Source: Cytobacillus stercorigallinarum
Lineage (GTDB): Bacteria > Bacillota > Bacilli > Bacillales > Cytobacillaceae
DNA: 64,000 bases
NCBI RefSeq assembly: GCF_014836495.1
Contig: NZ_JACSQT010000001.1
Span: 186,001 to 250,000 of the forward strand
Direction: 5' to 3'
Shown: positions 28,006 to 37,709 of the stretch, piece by piece
Layout: each line of letters opens with the position of its first letter
How positions within the stretch are numbered: position 1 is the first letter of the stretch
Notes under the pieces: model-generated
What the model was told of the DNA's origin: nothing
Database searches by the model: none
Seen by the model: the letters and a program-made list of their open reading frames with translations, nothing else
Made by a program: the position numbers and the translations under genes

Positions 28006-28938
28006 GTGGAAAGAATCAATGATACGCTTAAAAAACTCGCTGGTAATCAAGATTTTAAAACGAGATATGAAAAGCAACGAGCAGAAACATTAAATGATCC
28101 AGATGTCCGTGCTTTTTTGACGGCACATAAGGATGAACTATCAGCAGATATGGTTGAGAGAAGCTTAATTAAATTGTATGAATATAGCAAGCTAAGTAAG
28201 GAATGTAATCGTTGTCCGAGCTTAGGTAGTTGTATCAATTTTATGCAAGGCTACCACCCAGAGCTCGTCATTGAACGTGGACTGATTGATATTAAATATG
28301 ATAAATGTCCAAGAAAGCAAATCCATGATGAAAAAAGAAAAAATGAGAAATTGATTCAGAGTTTGTATGTACCTAAAGATATACTAAATGCCACTTTTGA
28401 TACGGTGTACAACGATGATGGCAAAAGAATGGAGGCAGTTAATAAAGCTCTTAGTTATTGTATGAACTTTAAAAAGGGTGATGGTCAGAAGGCATTATAT
28501 TTATATGGCCAATTTGGTGTCGGTAAATCTTATTTATTAGGTGCAATTGCTAATGAACTTGCACTGAAGCAAGTTTCATCAATGATTGTTTATGTGCCAG
28601 AATTGTTTAGGGAATTGAAAAGCTCGATTAGTGATTCGACTTTAAATGATAAACTTGAAGCGATTCGAACATCATCTGTCCTTATGTTTGATGATATTGG
28701 TGCAGAAACGATGTCAAGTTGGACAAGGGATGAGATTTTGTCACCGATTCTACAATATCGTATGCTTGAAAAGTTACCGACCTTTTTTACATCGAATTTT
28801 GATTATAAAGGACTTGAGCATCATCTTACCTATAGTCAACGAGGGGAAGAGGAGCGGATGAAGGCGAGAAGAGTGATGGAAAGAATCAAGTATTTAACCG
28901 ATCCTGTGCTTGTCGAAGGACCGAATCGCAGAGTTTAG
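28006..28938 (+). CDS. dnaI: Primosomal helicase loader DnaI
   Basis: A 310-residue AAA+ ATPase that loads the DnaC helicase onto DNA. The N-terminal half has a zinc-binding helicase-interaction domain (CNRCPSLGSC near residue 66, then YHPEL). The AAA+ domain has Walker A GQFGVGKSYLL near residue 168 and Walker B VLMFDDIGAE. The start is GTG immediately after the dnaB stop with GGGGGTGG upstream, showing translational coupling. Length matches B. subtilis DnaI (311). Confidence 0.95.
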   Translation: MERINDTLKKLAGNQDFKTRYEKQRAETLNDPDVRAFLTAHKDELSADMVERSLIKLYEYSKLSKECNRCPSLGSCINFMQGYHPELVIERGLIDIKYDKCPRKQIHDEKRKNEKLIQSLYVPKDILNATFDTVYNDDGKRMEAVNKALSYCMNFKKGDGQKALYLYGQFGVGKSYLLGAIANELALKQVSSMIVYVPELFRELKSSISDSTLNDKLEAIRTSSVLMFDDIGAETMSSWTRDEILSPILQYRMLEKLPTFFTSNFDYKGLEHHLTYSQRGEEERMKARRVMERIKYLTDPVLVEGPNRRV

Positions 28939-29030
28939 GAAAGATAATTTTCAATAGTTTTTCTTCATGACTTCTATTTTGGCCAAGTCTCCCATATATA
29001 TGAATCAGATAATATTAAGGGGGGATTTGG

Positions 29031-29903
29031 TTGATAGAGATCATTTTCCGGAATAAGCACGAAGCCGAGGAGCTGTTTCAGCACGCAATCCGGATTCAGA
29101 ACTATACGGAAGGCGAAACGACAATTCTTCATAATGAAGGTCAATATATAGTAAGAATGTATCCTGAGCAATGTAGTGGACGGTCTATTGAAGAAGTGAA
29201 ACGAACATTTTATGCTTTTTTAATGGAGAGTAAATGCGATAGTTGGTTTAGAAAGATAATGGCTGAGAAGTTTTATTATCAAGATTCGGAAGAACAACAA
29301 CAAATCCTTGAAATCATTCATTCCATATTAGAAGGGCAAAGAGAAGATTTATCTACTTTTTTACAGAGAGTGGATATGTATGAGCAATTACGAGCGGCTA
29401 TAGATCGCCTAGTGCATGATGATATCTCTTTTTCCTATGATGCTTTTATAAAGTTCCGTCTTAAACCGCTTTTAGACGATATGACTAAGTATGTCGAGCT
29501 GTCCATTGATGAATATAAAATGGAACAGGAATATCAAATGTTTATTCAAACGTTAAGAGACTTTATTAAGGATAGAGAAAATAAGTACCCTACCATTCAC
29601 TTATATCTAGGAGAAGAAGTCCGCTTTTTTAATCAGGATTTTGAAGAGCTTTCTCGAATGGACCTAACGGCAATGATGGATCGAAGGTTATTAATTAATC
29701 ACCCTGTCTATGTAGATTCAGTTACAATCGCACCATTACTCTCAATCGCTCCTAAGGAAATATGTTTATATAGTGAAAACGAAGAACAACCTTTAGTTCG
29801 TACAATTAAAAATATCTTTGAAGAAAGATTGGAAACCCTTCATATAAGTGAATTTAATCTGCGTAAACAGCATGCGTGTAAAAATATAAGTGAACCCTCT
29901 TGA
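29031..29903 (+). CDS. ytxC: Sporulation protein YtxC-like
   Basis: A 290-residue protein of the YtxC family, named for a sporulation-associated B. subtilis protein of unknown function. It is mostly helical and charged, with no signal peptide, membrane segment or catalytic motif that I recognise. The start is TTG after AAGGGGGGA. The position between dnaI and thrS matches B. subtilis order, which supports the name. The thrS promoter -35 element overlaps its stop codon. Confidence 0.82.
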   Translation: MIEIIFRNKHEAEELFQHAIRIQNYTEGETTILHNEGQYIVRMYPEQCSGRSIEEVKRTFYAFLMESKCDSWFRKIMAEKFYYQDSEEQQQILEIIHSILEGQREDLSTFLQRVDMYEQLRAAIDRLVHDDISFSYDAFIKFRLKPLLDDMTKYVELSIDEYKMEQEYQMFIQTLRDFIKDRENKYPTIHLYLGEEVRFFNQDFEELSRMDLTAMMDRRLLINHPVYVDSVTIAPLLSIAPKEICLYSENEEQPLVRTIKNIFEERLETLHISEFNLRKQHACKNISEPS

Positions 29904-29928
29904 TTTTCCGTAAATTAAAAACTATAAT
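29900..29928 (+). promoter_or_regulatory. Sigma-A promoter for thrS
   Basis: TTGATT (29900-29905) and TATAAT (29923-29928) with a 17-base spacer. The -35 overlaps the end of ytxC. Confidence 0.8.
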
Positions 29929-29934
29929 ACTTAC

Positions 29935-30207
29935 ATATTGAAATTATCAATGAACAGTAATGATAAGGATATGGGTATTCTTTTACGGTTTATAGAGAGG
30001 GAAGACAAGGCTGCAATCTTCCTAACACGAATGGAATGCTTACCACCTTTGAACTCCAATACGTAAAGATGTCTATGGCTTCGATTAAGTATTGGCGGCG
30101 ACAAGACCGTTAACTTGCTACGAGTCACTTATTTAAAGTGAGAAGTAGGGTGGAACCACGTGTATATGATACTCGTCCCTTTTTTAGGGGCGAGTTTTTT
30201 ATTTTTT
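29935..30207 (+). promoter_or_regulatory. T-box leader of thrS (threonine)
   Basis: The T-box sequence AGGGTGGAACCACG is at 30147-30160. A terminator follows: ACTCGTCCCT (30171-30180) with AGGGGCGAGT (30186-30195) and a T-run. An ACC threonine specifier followed by A lies at 30042-30044 (a second ACC is at 30045). Uncharged tRNA-Thr should favour read-through into thrS. Confidence 0.92.
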
Positions 30208-30229
30208 CAAAAACAAGGAGGAATTTATG

Positions 30230-32164
30230 ATGTCAGAAATGATTAAAGTTTCGTTTCCAGATGGAGCAATAAAGGAGTTCTCCAAAGGAACAACAACGGA
30301 AGAAATTGCATCATCAATCAGCCCTGGCTTAAAAAAGAAAGCCATAGCAGGTAAAGTGAATAATGAATTATTCGACCTTCGTCGTCCAATTGAAGAGGAT
30401 GCGGCTGTGGAAATCATTACCCAAGGCAGTGATGAGGCGCTTGAAATTATGCGTCACAGTTCAGCCCACTTAATGGCACAAGCAATTAAACGTTTATATA
30501 AAAATGTTAAATTAGGTGTAGGTCCAGTTATTGAGAGTGGTTTCTACTACGATATCGACATGGAGGAGTCATTAACACCTGATGATCTACCGAAAATCGA
30601 GAAAGAAATGAAGAAAATCATCAATGAAAATATTGAGATTGTTCGTAAAGAAGTAAGCAGAGAAGAAGCTTTAAAAATCTATGAAGAAATTGGCGATGAA
30701 TATAAAATTGAATTGATTGGCGCCATTCCTGAAGGCGAAACAGTTACTCTTTATGAACAAGGTGAATTCTTTGACCTTTGTCGAGGTGTCCATGTTCCTT
30801 CTACAGGGAAGATTAAAGAATTTAAGCTTCTAAGTATTGCTGGTGCATATTGGCGTGGAGATAGCGACAATAAGATGCTACAACGTATATATGGTACTGC
30901 ATTCTTTACGAAAGATGACTTAAAGGAGCACTTGCGTTTGCTTGAAGAAGCAAAAGAGCGTGATCACCGTAAAATTGGTAAGGAATTAAGCCTCTTTACG
31001 AACTCGCAAAAGGTTGGACAAGGTTTACCGCTATGGTTACCAAAAGGCGCGACTATTCGTCGTAATATTGAACGTTATATCGTTGATAAAGAAGTGCGTT
31101 TAGGCTATGACCATGTATACACACCAATTATGGCAAATGTAGAACTTTACAAGACTTCAGGACACTGGGATCACTATCAAGAAGATATGTTCCCTGTAAT
31201 GAAAATGGATAATGAGGAGCTTGTTCTTCGTCCAATGAACTGTCCTCACCATATGATGATTTATAAACAAGGCATCCATAGCTATAGAGAATTACCAATC
31301 CGTATCGCTGAATTAGGTACAATGCATCGTTATGAGATGTCTGGAGCATTATCAGGATTGCAACGTGTGCGTGGTATGACATTAAATGATGCCCACCTAT
31401 TCGTTCGTCCAGATCAAATTAAAGAAGAATTTATTCGCGTTGTCAATTTAATTCTCGAAGTATACAAAGACTTTGACATTAACGACTATTCTTTCCGTCT
31501 GTCTTATCGCGATCCTGAGGATACTGAAAAATACTTTGATGATGATCAAATGTGGGAAAAAGCACAATCAATGTTAAAAGAAGCAATGGATGAAATTGGT
31601 TTGCCATACTATGAAGCAGATGGAGAGGCGGCATTCTACGGTCCTAAGCTTGATGTCCAAGTAAAAACAGCGCTAGGTAAAGAAGAAACTTTATCAACTG
31701 TTCAGTTAGACTTCTTGCTTCCTGAACGTTTTGACTTATCTTATGTTGGGGAAGATGGCAAGCCGCATCGCCCTGTTGTTATTCATCGTGGTGTTGTTTC
31801 TACGATGGAACGTTTTGTTGCTTTCCTTATCGAAGAATACAAAGGTGCATTCCCAACATGGCTAGCACCTGTTCAAGTGCAGGTTATTCCTGTTTCTAAT
31901 GATATCCATTTTGATTATGCGAAAAAAGTAAAAGAAGACTTACAACTTGCAGGAATTCGCGTTGAAATTGATGATCGTAATGAAAAAATGGGTTATAAAA
32001 TTCGTGAAGCACAAATGCAGAAAATCCCATATATGCTCGTTGTCGGCGACAATGAAGTAAGTGAACAGGCGGTTAATGTACGTAAATATGGGGAACAAAA
32101 ATCAGAAACGATTTCCTTCAATGAATTTAAACAATTGATTGAGAAGGAAGTTCAAAGAGGATAA
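30230..32164 (+). CDS. thrS: Threonyl-tRNA synthetase
   Basis: A 644-residue class II synthetase that charges tRNA-Thr. Domains in order: TGS (residues 1-65), the editing SAD domain with [10 protein letters not shown] near residue 72, the catalytic core with the zinc-site MNCPHHM near residue 337, and the anticodon-binding domain in the last 100 residues. Two ATGs are adjacent; the second (30230) is better spaced from AAGGAGG and gives [12 protein letters not shown] as in B. subtilis. Its level is set by the T-box leader. Confidence 0.97.
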   Translation: MSEMIKVSFPDGAIKEFSKGTTTEEIASSISPGLKKKAIAGKVNNELFDLRRPIEEDAAVEIITQGSDEALEIMRHSSAHLMAQAIKRLYKNVKLGVGPVIESGFYYDIDMEESLTPDDLPKIEKEMKKIINENIEIVRKEVSREEALKIYEEIGDEYKIELIGAIPEGETVTLYEQGEFFDLCRGVHVPSTGKIKEFKLLSIAGAYWRGDSDNKMLQRIYGTAFFTKDDLKEHLRLLEEAKERDHRKIGKELSLFTNSQKVGQGLPLWLPKGATIRRNIERYIVDKEVRLGYDHVYTPIMANVELYKTSGHWDHYQEDMFPVMKMDNEELVLRPMNCPHHMMIYKQGIHSYRELPIRIAELGTMHRYEMSGALSGLQRVRGMTLNDAHLFVRPDQIKEEFIRVVNLILEVYKDFDINDYSFRLSYRDPEDTEKYFDDDQMWEKAQSMLKEAMDEIGLPYYEADGEAAFYGPKLDVQVKTALGKEETLSTVQLDFLLPERFDLSYVGEDGKPHRPVVIHRGVVSTMERFVAFLIEEYKGAFPTWLAPVQVQVIPVSNDIHFDYAKKVKEDLQLAGIRVEIDDRNEKMGYKIREAQMQKIPYMLVVGDNEVSEQAVNVRKYGEQKSETISFNEFKQLIEKEVQRG

Positions 32165-32343
32165 AAAATTATTACAGACAAAGTGTTTGATTGTACCAAG
32201 GGCCTTTTTCCGTGTCTTAACTTCACATCATTTCATGCATGTTGTTGAGCTGGATAAAGGTGGGTACAAAAAAAATTCAAAAATTGTTGCCAAACACCGC
32301 AACTTTTGATATCATTTTCTATGTTGTGAAAAAACAATTCCAT
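32165..32343. other. Stretch between thrS and the infC promoter
   Basis: No gene and no clear terminator for thrS seen in these 180 AT-rich bases. Confidence 0.3.
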
Positions 32344-32372
32344 TTGACAAACATTATGCTTTGTGATATAGT
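32344..32372 (+). promoter_or_regulatory. Sigma-A promoter for infC-rpmI-rplT
   Basis: TTGACA (32344-32349) and TATAGT (32367-32372) with a 17-base spacer. Confidence 0.85.
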
Positions 32373-32378
32373 TTCTAA

Positions 32379-32511
32379 GGTAATTTGAATACAGTTTGAG
32401 TAAAGAAGAAGCACCCGCTTCTCACCTGATTGACGCTTTTAGGCAGTTAGCAGGTTTACGTGAATTTTAACATTGTACGTAATGTGTGGGTGTCTTCACC
32501 CGCACTTTTTT
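32379..32511 (+). promoter_or_regulatory. L20 leader with premature terminator
   Basis: The leader carries a structured region (32402-32460, beginning AAAGAAGAAGCACCCGCTTC) and then a terminator, GTGTGGGTG (32484-32492) with CACCCGCAC (32497-32505) and a T-run. This matches the known Bacillus infC leader, where ribosomal protein L20 causes early termination. Confidence 0.85.
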
Positions 32512-32608
32512 ATTTGCCTTAAACGTAATCATTCGGTGCAGCTGGAAGCTTCTTTAAGAAAAGTGACCCAAACATTGTGTTCATATAAAACCATGGAGGT
32601 GTCTAACT

Positions 32609-33124
32609 ATTAGCAAAGATATGTTGTTAAACGAGGGTATCCGCGCCCGTGAAGTTCGTCTTATTGACCAAAATGGCGAGCAACTAGGAATCAAATCTAA
32701 AAATGAAGCGCTAGAAATAGCTGCACGTGTAAATCTTGATCTTGTTCTTGTAGCACCGAATGCAAAGCCTCCTGTAGGCCGTATCATGGACTATGGTAAG
32801 TTTAAGTTCGAGCAACAGAAAAAAGAGAAAGAAGCACGTAAAAATCAAAAAATTATCAGTGTTAAAGAAGTTCGTCTTAGTCCAACAATTGAGGAACATG
32901 ACTTTAATACAAAGCTTCGTAACGCAATCAAATTCCTTGAAAAAGGCGATAAAGTAAAAGCTTCTATTCGTTTTAAAGGTCGTGCGATTACGCATAAGGA
33001 AATTGGACAGCGTGTTCTTGTTCGATTTGCAGAGGCTTGCTCTGAAGTCGCAACAGTTGAATCTCATCCGAAAATGGATGGCCGAAGCATGTTTATGATA
33101 CTTGCACCTAAAAACGAAAAGTAA
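32609..33124 (+). CDS. infC: Translation initiation factor IF-3, ATT start
   Basis: A 171-residue initiation factor that keeps ribosomal subunits apart and checks start codons. The N-terminal domain ([14 protein letters not shown]) and the C-terminal domain ([13 protein letters not shown]) are complete. The start is the rare codon ATT at 32609: TGGAGGTG ends 7 bases before it, while the first in-frame ATG (32621) is 19 bases away. Non-canonical infC starts underlie IF-3 autoregulation in other bacteria. It leads the infC-rpmI-rplT operon. Confidence 0.95.
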   Translation: MSKDMLLNEGIRAREVRLIDQNGEQLGIKSKNEALEIAARVNLDLVLVAPNAKPPVGRIMDYGKFKFEQQKKEKEARKNQKIISVKEVRLSPTIEEHDFNTKLRNAIKFLEKGDKVKASIRFKGRAITHKEIGQRVLVRFAEACSEVATVESHPKMDGRSMFMILAPKNEK

Positions 33125-33139
33125 GAGGAGGAATTCCAC

Positions 33140-33340
33140 ATGCCAAAAATGAAAACACACCGTGGTTCTGCTAAGCGTTTTAAAAGAACAGGATCTGGAA
33201 AATTAAAACGTTCTCACGCTTACAGAAGCCATATGTTCGCGAATAAATCTCAAAAACAAAAACGTAAGCTTCGTAAAGGTACTCTTGTGTCTACTGGTGA
33301 TTTCAAGCGTATCCGCAATATGTTAGTAGGTCTTAAGTAA
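33140..33340 (+). CDS. rpmI: 50S ribosomal protein L35
   Basis: A 66-residue, highly basic ribosomal protein with the L35 signature [28 protein letters not shown] precedes the ATG. It lies between infC and rplT in the conserved three-gene operon and falls under the same L20-responsive leader. Confidence 0.98.
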   Translation: MPKMKTHRGSAKRFKRTGSGKLKRSHAYRSHMFANKSQKQKRKLRKGTLVSTGDFKRIRNMLVGLK

Positions 33341-33365
33341 ACTCGCAAACTAGGAGGGAAATATT

Positions 33366-33725
33366 ATGCCACGTGTAAAAGGCGGTACAGTTACTCGCAA
33401 ACGTCGTAAAAAGGTATTAAAATTAGCTAAAGGTTATTACGGTTCTAAACATACATTATATAAAGTTGCTAACCAACAAGTAATGAAATCTTACAACTAT
33501 GCTTATCGTGATCGTCGTCAGAAAAAACGCGACTTCCGTAAGTTATGGGTTACTCGTATTAACGCAGCTGCTCGTATGAACGGTCTTTCTTATAGCCGTT
33601 TAATGCACGGTTTAAAACTAGCTGGTATCGAAGTAAACCGCAAAATGCTTGCAGAATTAGCTGTTTCTGATGCAAATGCATTCGCAGAATTAGCAAATGT
33701 TGCAAAACAAAACCTTTCTAAATAA
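33366..33725 (+). CDS. rplT: 50S ribosomal protein L20
   Basis: A 119-residue basic protein ([34 protein letters not shown]) needed early in 50S assembly. It is also the repressor of this operon, acting on the leader at 32379-32511. TAGGAGGG precedes the ATG, and a terminator follows at 33736. Confidence 0.98.
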   Translation: MPRVKGGTVTRKRRKKVLKLAKGYYGSKHTLYKVANQQVMKSYNYAYRDRRQKKRDFRKLWVTRINAAARMNGLSYSRLMHGLKLAGIEVNRKMLAELAVSDANAFAELANVAKQNLSK

Positions 33726-33735
33726 GAAAGTTTAA

Positions 33736-33764
33736 AAGTCGCTCTTTCGGGGGTGGCTTTTTTT
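33736..33764 (+). terminator. Intrinsic terminator after rplT
   Basis: AAGTCGCTC pairs with GGGTGGCTT over nine bases including three G-U, with a six-base loop and a T-run. Confidence 0.8.
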
Positions 33765-33964
33765 GTTATGGAAGGGCAATAAACCGTTCTACAATCAATC
33801 CTCCTTTTTTAGAGGGTGAAAAGTAAAGAAGTGAGCATATTGGCATAGTGATGACCTTAGCGAATGGTTAGAACAATATACCGCATCCTACTTATAAGAT
33901 GCCATCTACCTACCTTATTAGCTATAATAGCGATAACGAAATGAGAATAGGAGCGTAAAAAGTA

Positions 33965-34228
33965 ATGTTAGTAATGGTAATCGTGTTTTTGATGATGAAT
34001 TGTATTGCAGCAATCATGATGAAAATAGATAAAAGAAAAGCGCAAAGGGGGGAATACCGCATTAGTGAGCAGAATCTATGGCTGGTTGCTCTTTTCTTTG
34101 GAGCTATAGGGATGACTTGGGGAATGAGGCGTTATAGACATAAGACGAAGCATTTTTCCTTTAAATACGGTCTCCCTTTTTTAGCTATAGTACAGTTGAT
34201 ATTCCTTGTTTACTTCATAATGGAGTGA
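33965..34228 (+). CDS. ysdA: DUF1294 membrane protein YsdA
   Basis: An 87-residue protein with three hydrophobic segments (residues 1-18, 38-54 and 66-86). The family-typical MMKIDKRKAQRGEYRISE and WGMRRYRHKTKH blocks are present, which place it in DUF1294. The function is unknown. The ATG follows AGGAGCG. The location after rplT agrees with B. subtilis ysdA. Confidence 0.85.
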   Translation: MLVMVIVFLMMNCIAAIMMKIDKRKAQRGEYRISEQNLWLVALFFGAIGMTWGMRRYRHKTKHFSFKYGLPFLAIVQLIFLVYFIME

Positions 34229-34311
34229 GTGAGCATAATTTTATTGCTCTTGCCATATGATGTACTAACATCCAAGAATCTTGTAGTTCATGGAAGGTGG
34301 GCGTATATCAG

Positions 34312-34899
34312 GTGAATGAACATCTTGCTCTTGCTAAGGGGATTATTGAGACAGCAGGTATACTCGCGCCATTTGCGTTTATTTTGTTTCACATTTTGCG
34401 GCAGTTCCTTTTTATCCCTGTGCCACTTGTTTGTATTGCCGGTGGCGTCTTATTTGGCAGTTTATTTGGTAGTATCTTATCTCTAGTTGGGTTAATGTTA
34501 TCTTGTTTATTTTTTTATGTATTGATTTATCAGCTCCCGACCTTTCATGAAAAACTGTCTCATTTAAAAAAGAAATGGTTTGGAGAATATCGTAATTTAA
34601 CCATTGGCCAAATTTCCATTCTCCGTTTGATTCCATTTATCCATTTTCATTTACTTAACTTTTGCTTGCTAGAAAAAAACCCGAAATTTCGTGATTTCTG
34701 CAAAGGTGCTTTGATAACAAATATTCCATTAGCTATTTTTTATACTGTGTTTGGTGAATTTATCAGTAGATTTACACCAACAATGATTGTGATGATCTTA
34801 CTCTCTTTATCCATTCTTCTTTATCTAATTAGAGAGAAAGTGACTGTGATAAAATGGCAAGAATTTTTTAAAGCAACGAAGGTGAAAAAAGTTTCTTAA
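34312..34899 (+). CDS. TVP38/TMEM64-family (VTT domain) membrane protein
   Basis: A 195-residue integral membrane protein with five or six hydrophobic segments and the glycine-rich VCIAGGVLFGSLFGSILSL of VTT/DedA-related proteins, followed by ISILRLIPFIHFHLLN. Family members are proposed lipid scramblases or membrane-homeostasis factors. I take the GTG at 34312, eleven bases after AAGGTGG; another GTG at 34297 overlaps that site. In B. subtilis I recall a TVP38 gene near dnaI rather than here, so this may be a relocated or separate paralogue. Confidence 0.75.
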   Translation: MNEHLALAKGIIETAGILAPFAFILFHILRQFLFIPVPLVCIAGGVLFGSLFGSILSLVGLMLSCLFFYVLIYQLPTFHEKLSHLKKKWFGEYRNLTIGQISILRLIPFIHFHLLNFCLLEKNPKFRDFCKGALITNIPLAIFYTVFGEFISRFTPTMIVMILLSLSILLYLIREKVTVIKWQEFFKATKVKKVS

Positions 34900-34902
34900 A
34901 TG

Positions 34903-34940
34903 AAAGGTTAGGGTCGTGGATCCTGACCTTTTTATTTATT
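34903..34940 (+). terminator. Intrinsic terminator after the TVP38 gene
   Basis: AAAGGTTAGG pairs with CCTGACCTTT (one G-U) around nine bases and is followed by a T-rich tail. Confidence 0.8.
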
Positions 34941-35019
34941 GGCTAAAGAGAGGGGAATGTTTTGATTGTAGCAAAAGAGGCATATACCAATTGTAGTAAA
35001 TCTATTACCTGTCTATTTA

Positions 35020-35064
35020 GGGAAATAAAATCTAACCCCAACAAAAAAATTTGTTGGGGTTAGA
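35020..35064 (-). terminator. Strong terminator for ysdB (minus strand)
   Basis: A perfect 14-base stem, CTAACCCCAACAAA (35032-35045) with TTTGTTGGGGTTAG (35050-35063), closes a four-base loop. On the minus strand an ATTTTATTT tail follows. Confidence 0.75.
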
Positions 35065-35079
35065 AGTTTGGGCTCTTCT

Positions 35080-35472
35080 TCATTGATTACGCTTTTTATC
35101 CATCAGCTCTTTCACGGGGCTCTTCCAGTCGATTTTCGCATTTATATAATGGGTTTTTAATTTGCCTTCGATAAACATAAAGTCCTCACCAACAAGTCCT
35201 TGTAATTCTGATGGCTGATGAGGCCAAATAAAAATTGAAACCACATCAAAGGAATTATCTGTTGTACCTAAATATTTTTCCCCTTCAAACATAACCCCTT
35301 TATAAGTAATAAAGAAATTTTTCTGAGCGTTATTTGCGTCGTCATAAAAAAAGTATTTTTTTTGCTTATGGGCTTTTTCTAATTTACGCATCGGATTTGT
35401 AACATACTTAACGGCGCTATATATGAGCAAAATAATCAAAATGATCAGTAATAGACGAATGATCAATAACAT
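35080..35472 (-). CDS. ysdB: YsdB-like membrane-anchored protein
   Basis: A 130-residue protein with one N-terminal hydrophobic anchor (residues 1-20) and a soluble rest. It matches the length and layout of B. subtilis YsdB, a sigma-W-linked protein of unknown role. The conserved parts include YFFYDDANNAQKNFFITYKG and WKSPVKELM. I chose the inner ATG at 35472, well spaced from AAGGAG, over one seven codons upstream. It faces the opposite way from its neighbours and ends in its own terminator. Confidence 0.8.
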   Translation of the reverse strand: MLLIIRLLLIILIILLIYSAVKYVTNPMRKLEKAHKQKKYFFYDDANNAQKNFFITYKGVMFEGEKYLGTTDNSFDVVSIFIWPHQPSELQGLVGEDFMFIEGKLKTHYINAKIDWKSPVKELMDKKRNQ

Positions 35473-35687
35473 AAAGAATACTCCTTTATACATTTTTTAA
35501 GTGTTTACGAATAAGACTGAAAAAGGTTTCAACTTTGTTTAAATTTGTTATAATTTTTTTGTTATGAAAAAATAATTGGCTTTTCAATTGAAAGAAAGCC
35601 TGAGGGACATTTACGGTTTATATACCCATTAGTAAGTATTTCATGCAACACGATGAACATATTCTAAAATAAGATGAGGGATAAACA

Positions 35688-36122
35688 ATGACAAACATAT
35701 TAAACATTAAATTGATACGCAATGATGCTAAAATGCCTTATCGTGCAAATGAGGGTGACGCAGGGCTAGATTTGTTTTCAATTGAAGAGGTAATCATACC
35801 ATCAGGACAGTCGGCATTAATTAGCACAGGTATTCAGATGGAGTTACCAAAAGGGACGGAAGCACAAGTAAGGCCAAGAAGTGGTTTAGCTTTAAAACAT
35901 AGTGTAACGGTTTTAAATAGTCCAGGAACGATTGATGAGGGCTATAGAGGAGAAGTGAAGGTCATCTTGATTAATCATGGAAAAGAAGACTTTCACGTAG
36001 AAAAACATATGAGAATTGCCCAAATGGTGATAGCGCCAGTTTTCCATGTTGAACTTGCACAAGTGAGTGAGTTAACAGAATCAGAGAGAAACAGCGGCGG
36101 GTTTGGTTCCTCCGGAAAATAA
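35688..36122 (+). CDS. dut: dUTP diphosphatase
   Basis: A 144-residue trimeric dUTPase that hydrolyses dUTP to dUMP, keeping uracil out of DNA. All five family motifs are present in order: [36 protein letters not shown] and the C-terminal [10 protein letters not shown]. The start follows GATGAGGG. It stands alone between ysdB and the M42 peptidase. Nothing suggests a recent phage origin beyond the fact that this family is also phage-borne. Confidence 0.95.
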   Translation: MTNILNIKLIRNDAKMPYRANEGDAGLDLFSIEEVIIPSGQSALISTGIQMELPKGTEAQVRPRSGLALKHSVTVLNSPGTIDEGYRGEVKVILINHGKEDFHVEKHMRIAQMVIAPVFHVELAQVSELTESERNSGGFGSSGK

Positions 36123-36196
36123 GTTAGGTACCGCTTGTTAACACATATATGTATAAGTTCTATAGAAATGAAGTACAGTAAGAAGTAGTTTCAGTT

Positions 36197-36226
36197 TTTA
36201 CAAAAGAGGGACTGACCATGTATAAT
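36197..36226 (+). promoter_or_regulatory. Candidate promoter for the M42 peptidase
   Basis: TTTACA (36197-36202) and TATAAT (36221-36226) with an 18-base spacer and a TG just before the -10. Confidence 0.55.
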
Positions 36227-36256
36227 GGGCTTAAAATATATTAAGGGAGTCGAAAT

Positions 36257-37342
36257 ATGTCTAAGCTTGATGAAACATTAACGATGCTAAAAGAACTAAC
36301 TGATGCAAGAGGGGTTCCAGGTAACGAACGAGAAGTACGTGAAGTGGTGAAAAAATACATAGAACCGTTAGCAGATGAATTATCAACTGATGGACTTGGT
36401 AGTTTGATTGCTAAAAAGGTCGGTCAAGCAGATGGACCCAAGATTATGGTTGCCGGTCATTTAGATGAAGTAGGCTTCATGGTGACAAGTATTGATAAGA
36501 AAGGCTTTTTACGGTTTCAAACAGTTGGAGGTTGGTGGTCACAAGTGATGTTAGCCCAACGTGTGACAATTGTCACTACAAAAGGTGATGTGACTGGTGT
36601 AATTGGTTCGAAACCGCCGCATATCTTGCCAGCAGAAGCGCGTAAGAAGACAATTGAGATTAAAGATATGTTTATTGATATCGGTGCTTCTAGCCGAGAA
36701 GAAGCATTAGATTGGGGCGTAAAACCAGGTGATATGGTTGTTCCATACTTCGAATTCACTGTGATGAATAATGAGAAAATGTTACTTGCGAAAGCGTGGG
36801 ACAACAGAATTGGGTTGGCGATTGCCATTAAAGTACTTGAAGGATTGAAAAATGAAAACCATCCAAATACAGTATATGCTGTAGGTACAGTACAAGAAGA
36901 GGTTGGCTTACGTGGGGCCAAAACAGCTGCACACATGATTGAGCCGGATATCGGCATTGCTGTTGATGTGGGTATACCAGGAGATACACCAGGCGTAACG
37001 GAAAAGGATGCGCTAAGTAAATTAGGTGACGGTCCTCAAATTATTCTCTATGATGCTTCTATGGTGTCACATAAAGGTTTAAGAGATTTTGTAACAGATA
37101 CAGCTGATGAACTCAATATCCCTTATCAGTTTGATTCTGTACCAGGTGGTGGCACGGATGCAGGATCGATACATTTAACATATAAAGGTGTGCCAGCGCT
37201 CTCAATTACAATTGCGACAAGATATATTCATTCACATGCAGGTATTCTTCATCGTGATGATTTTGAAAACGCAGTAAAACTAATTACAGCTGTGATTAAA
37301 CGACTAGATAGTGATACAGTTGCAAAATTAACTTTTGAATAA
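36257..37342 (+). CDS. ysdC: M42-family metallo-aminopeptidase
   Basis: A 361-residue peptidase of the M42 (glutamyl aminopeptidase/endoglucanase-like) family. The metal-binding pattern is clear: [12 protein letters not shown] gives the first His and Asp, WDNRIGLA the bridging Asp, [10 protein letters not shown] the catalytic Glu pair, and IHSHAGILH the last His. It probably trims small peptides in the cytoplasm. The ATG follows AAGGGAG. It converges with sspI on a shared terminator. The name follows its position and similarity to B. subtilis YsdC. Confidence 0.93.
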   Translation: MSKLDETLTMLKELTDARGVPGNEREVREVVKKYIEPLADELSTDGLGSLIAKKVGQADGPKIMVAGHLDEVGFMVTSIDKKGFLRFQTVGGWWSQVMLAQRVTIVTTKGDVTGVIGSKPPHILPAEARKKTIEIKDMFIDIGASSREEALDWGVKPGDMVVPYFEFTVMNNEKMLLAKAWDNRIGLAIAIKVLEGLKNENHPNTVYAVGTVQEEVGLRGAKTAAHMIEPDIGIAVDVGIPGDTPGVTEKDALSKLGDGPQIILYDASMVSHKGLRDFVTDTADELNIPYQFDSVPGGGTDAGSIHLTYKGVPALSITIATRYIHSHAGILHRDDFENAVKLITAVIKRLDSDTVAKLTFE

Positions 37343-37376
37343 GAAAAAACAGCCTGATGATAGGCTGTTTTTTTCT
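37341..37376. terminator. Bidirectional terminator between ysdC and sspI
   Basis: Perfect arms AAAAAACAGCCT and AGGCTGTTTTTT around GATGAT. A-runs and T-runs flank both sides, suiting both converging genes. Confidence 0.9.
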
Positions 37377-37582
37377 TATTGTAATCCGTTTTCTAACGTT
37401 TCTAGCATTTCTTTTTTTTCAGTTTCAGATGAATTTTGCCAAATGACTTCAAATAATACGCCAAGGCCAGGGAGCATTTTTTCTTCGCCTGTTTGTATCG
37501 CATCAACAATGGTATCTTTTAATTCATCTTGTGAATTACCTGAAACATTGTGTAAGATGGCATTACGTAAATTTAAGTTCAT
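37376..37582 (-). CDS. sspI: Small acid-soluble spore protein SspI
   Basis: A 68-residue minor spore coat/core protein made in the forespore. It matches SspI throughout: [13 protein letters not shown], then [20 protein letters not shown], then [10 protein letters not shown] chose the ATG at 37582 (MNLNLR) rather than an in-frame GTG four codons earlier. It is a marker of endospore formation. It faces ysgA divergently, in the same relation as in B. subtilis. Confidence 0.95.
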   Translation of the reverse strand: MNLNLRNAILHNVSGNSQDELKDTIVDAIQTGEEKMLPGLGVLFEVIWQNSSETEKKEMLETLENGLQ

Positions 37583-37709
37583 AAAAGTAAACACATCCTT
37601 CGTTAGAATTCGTTACGATTATAGGGTTTCTCATTTAAGATTTATTATGTATGAGTTTTTCGGTATAATGAAATATTAATGGCACGTGTGATGTTGAAGG
37701 AGCGAAAAA

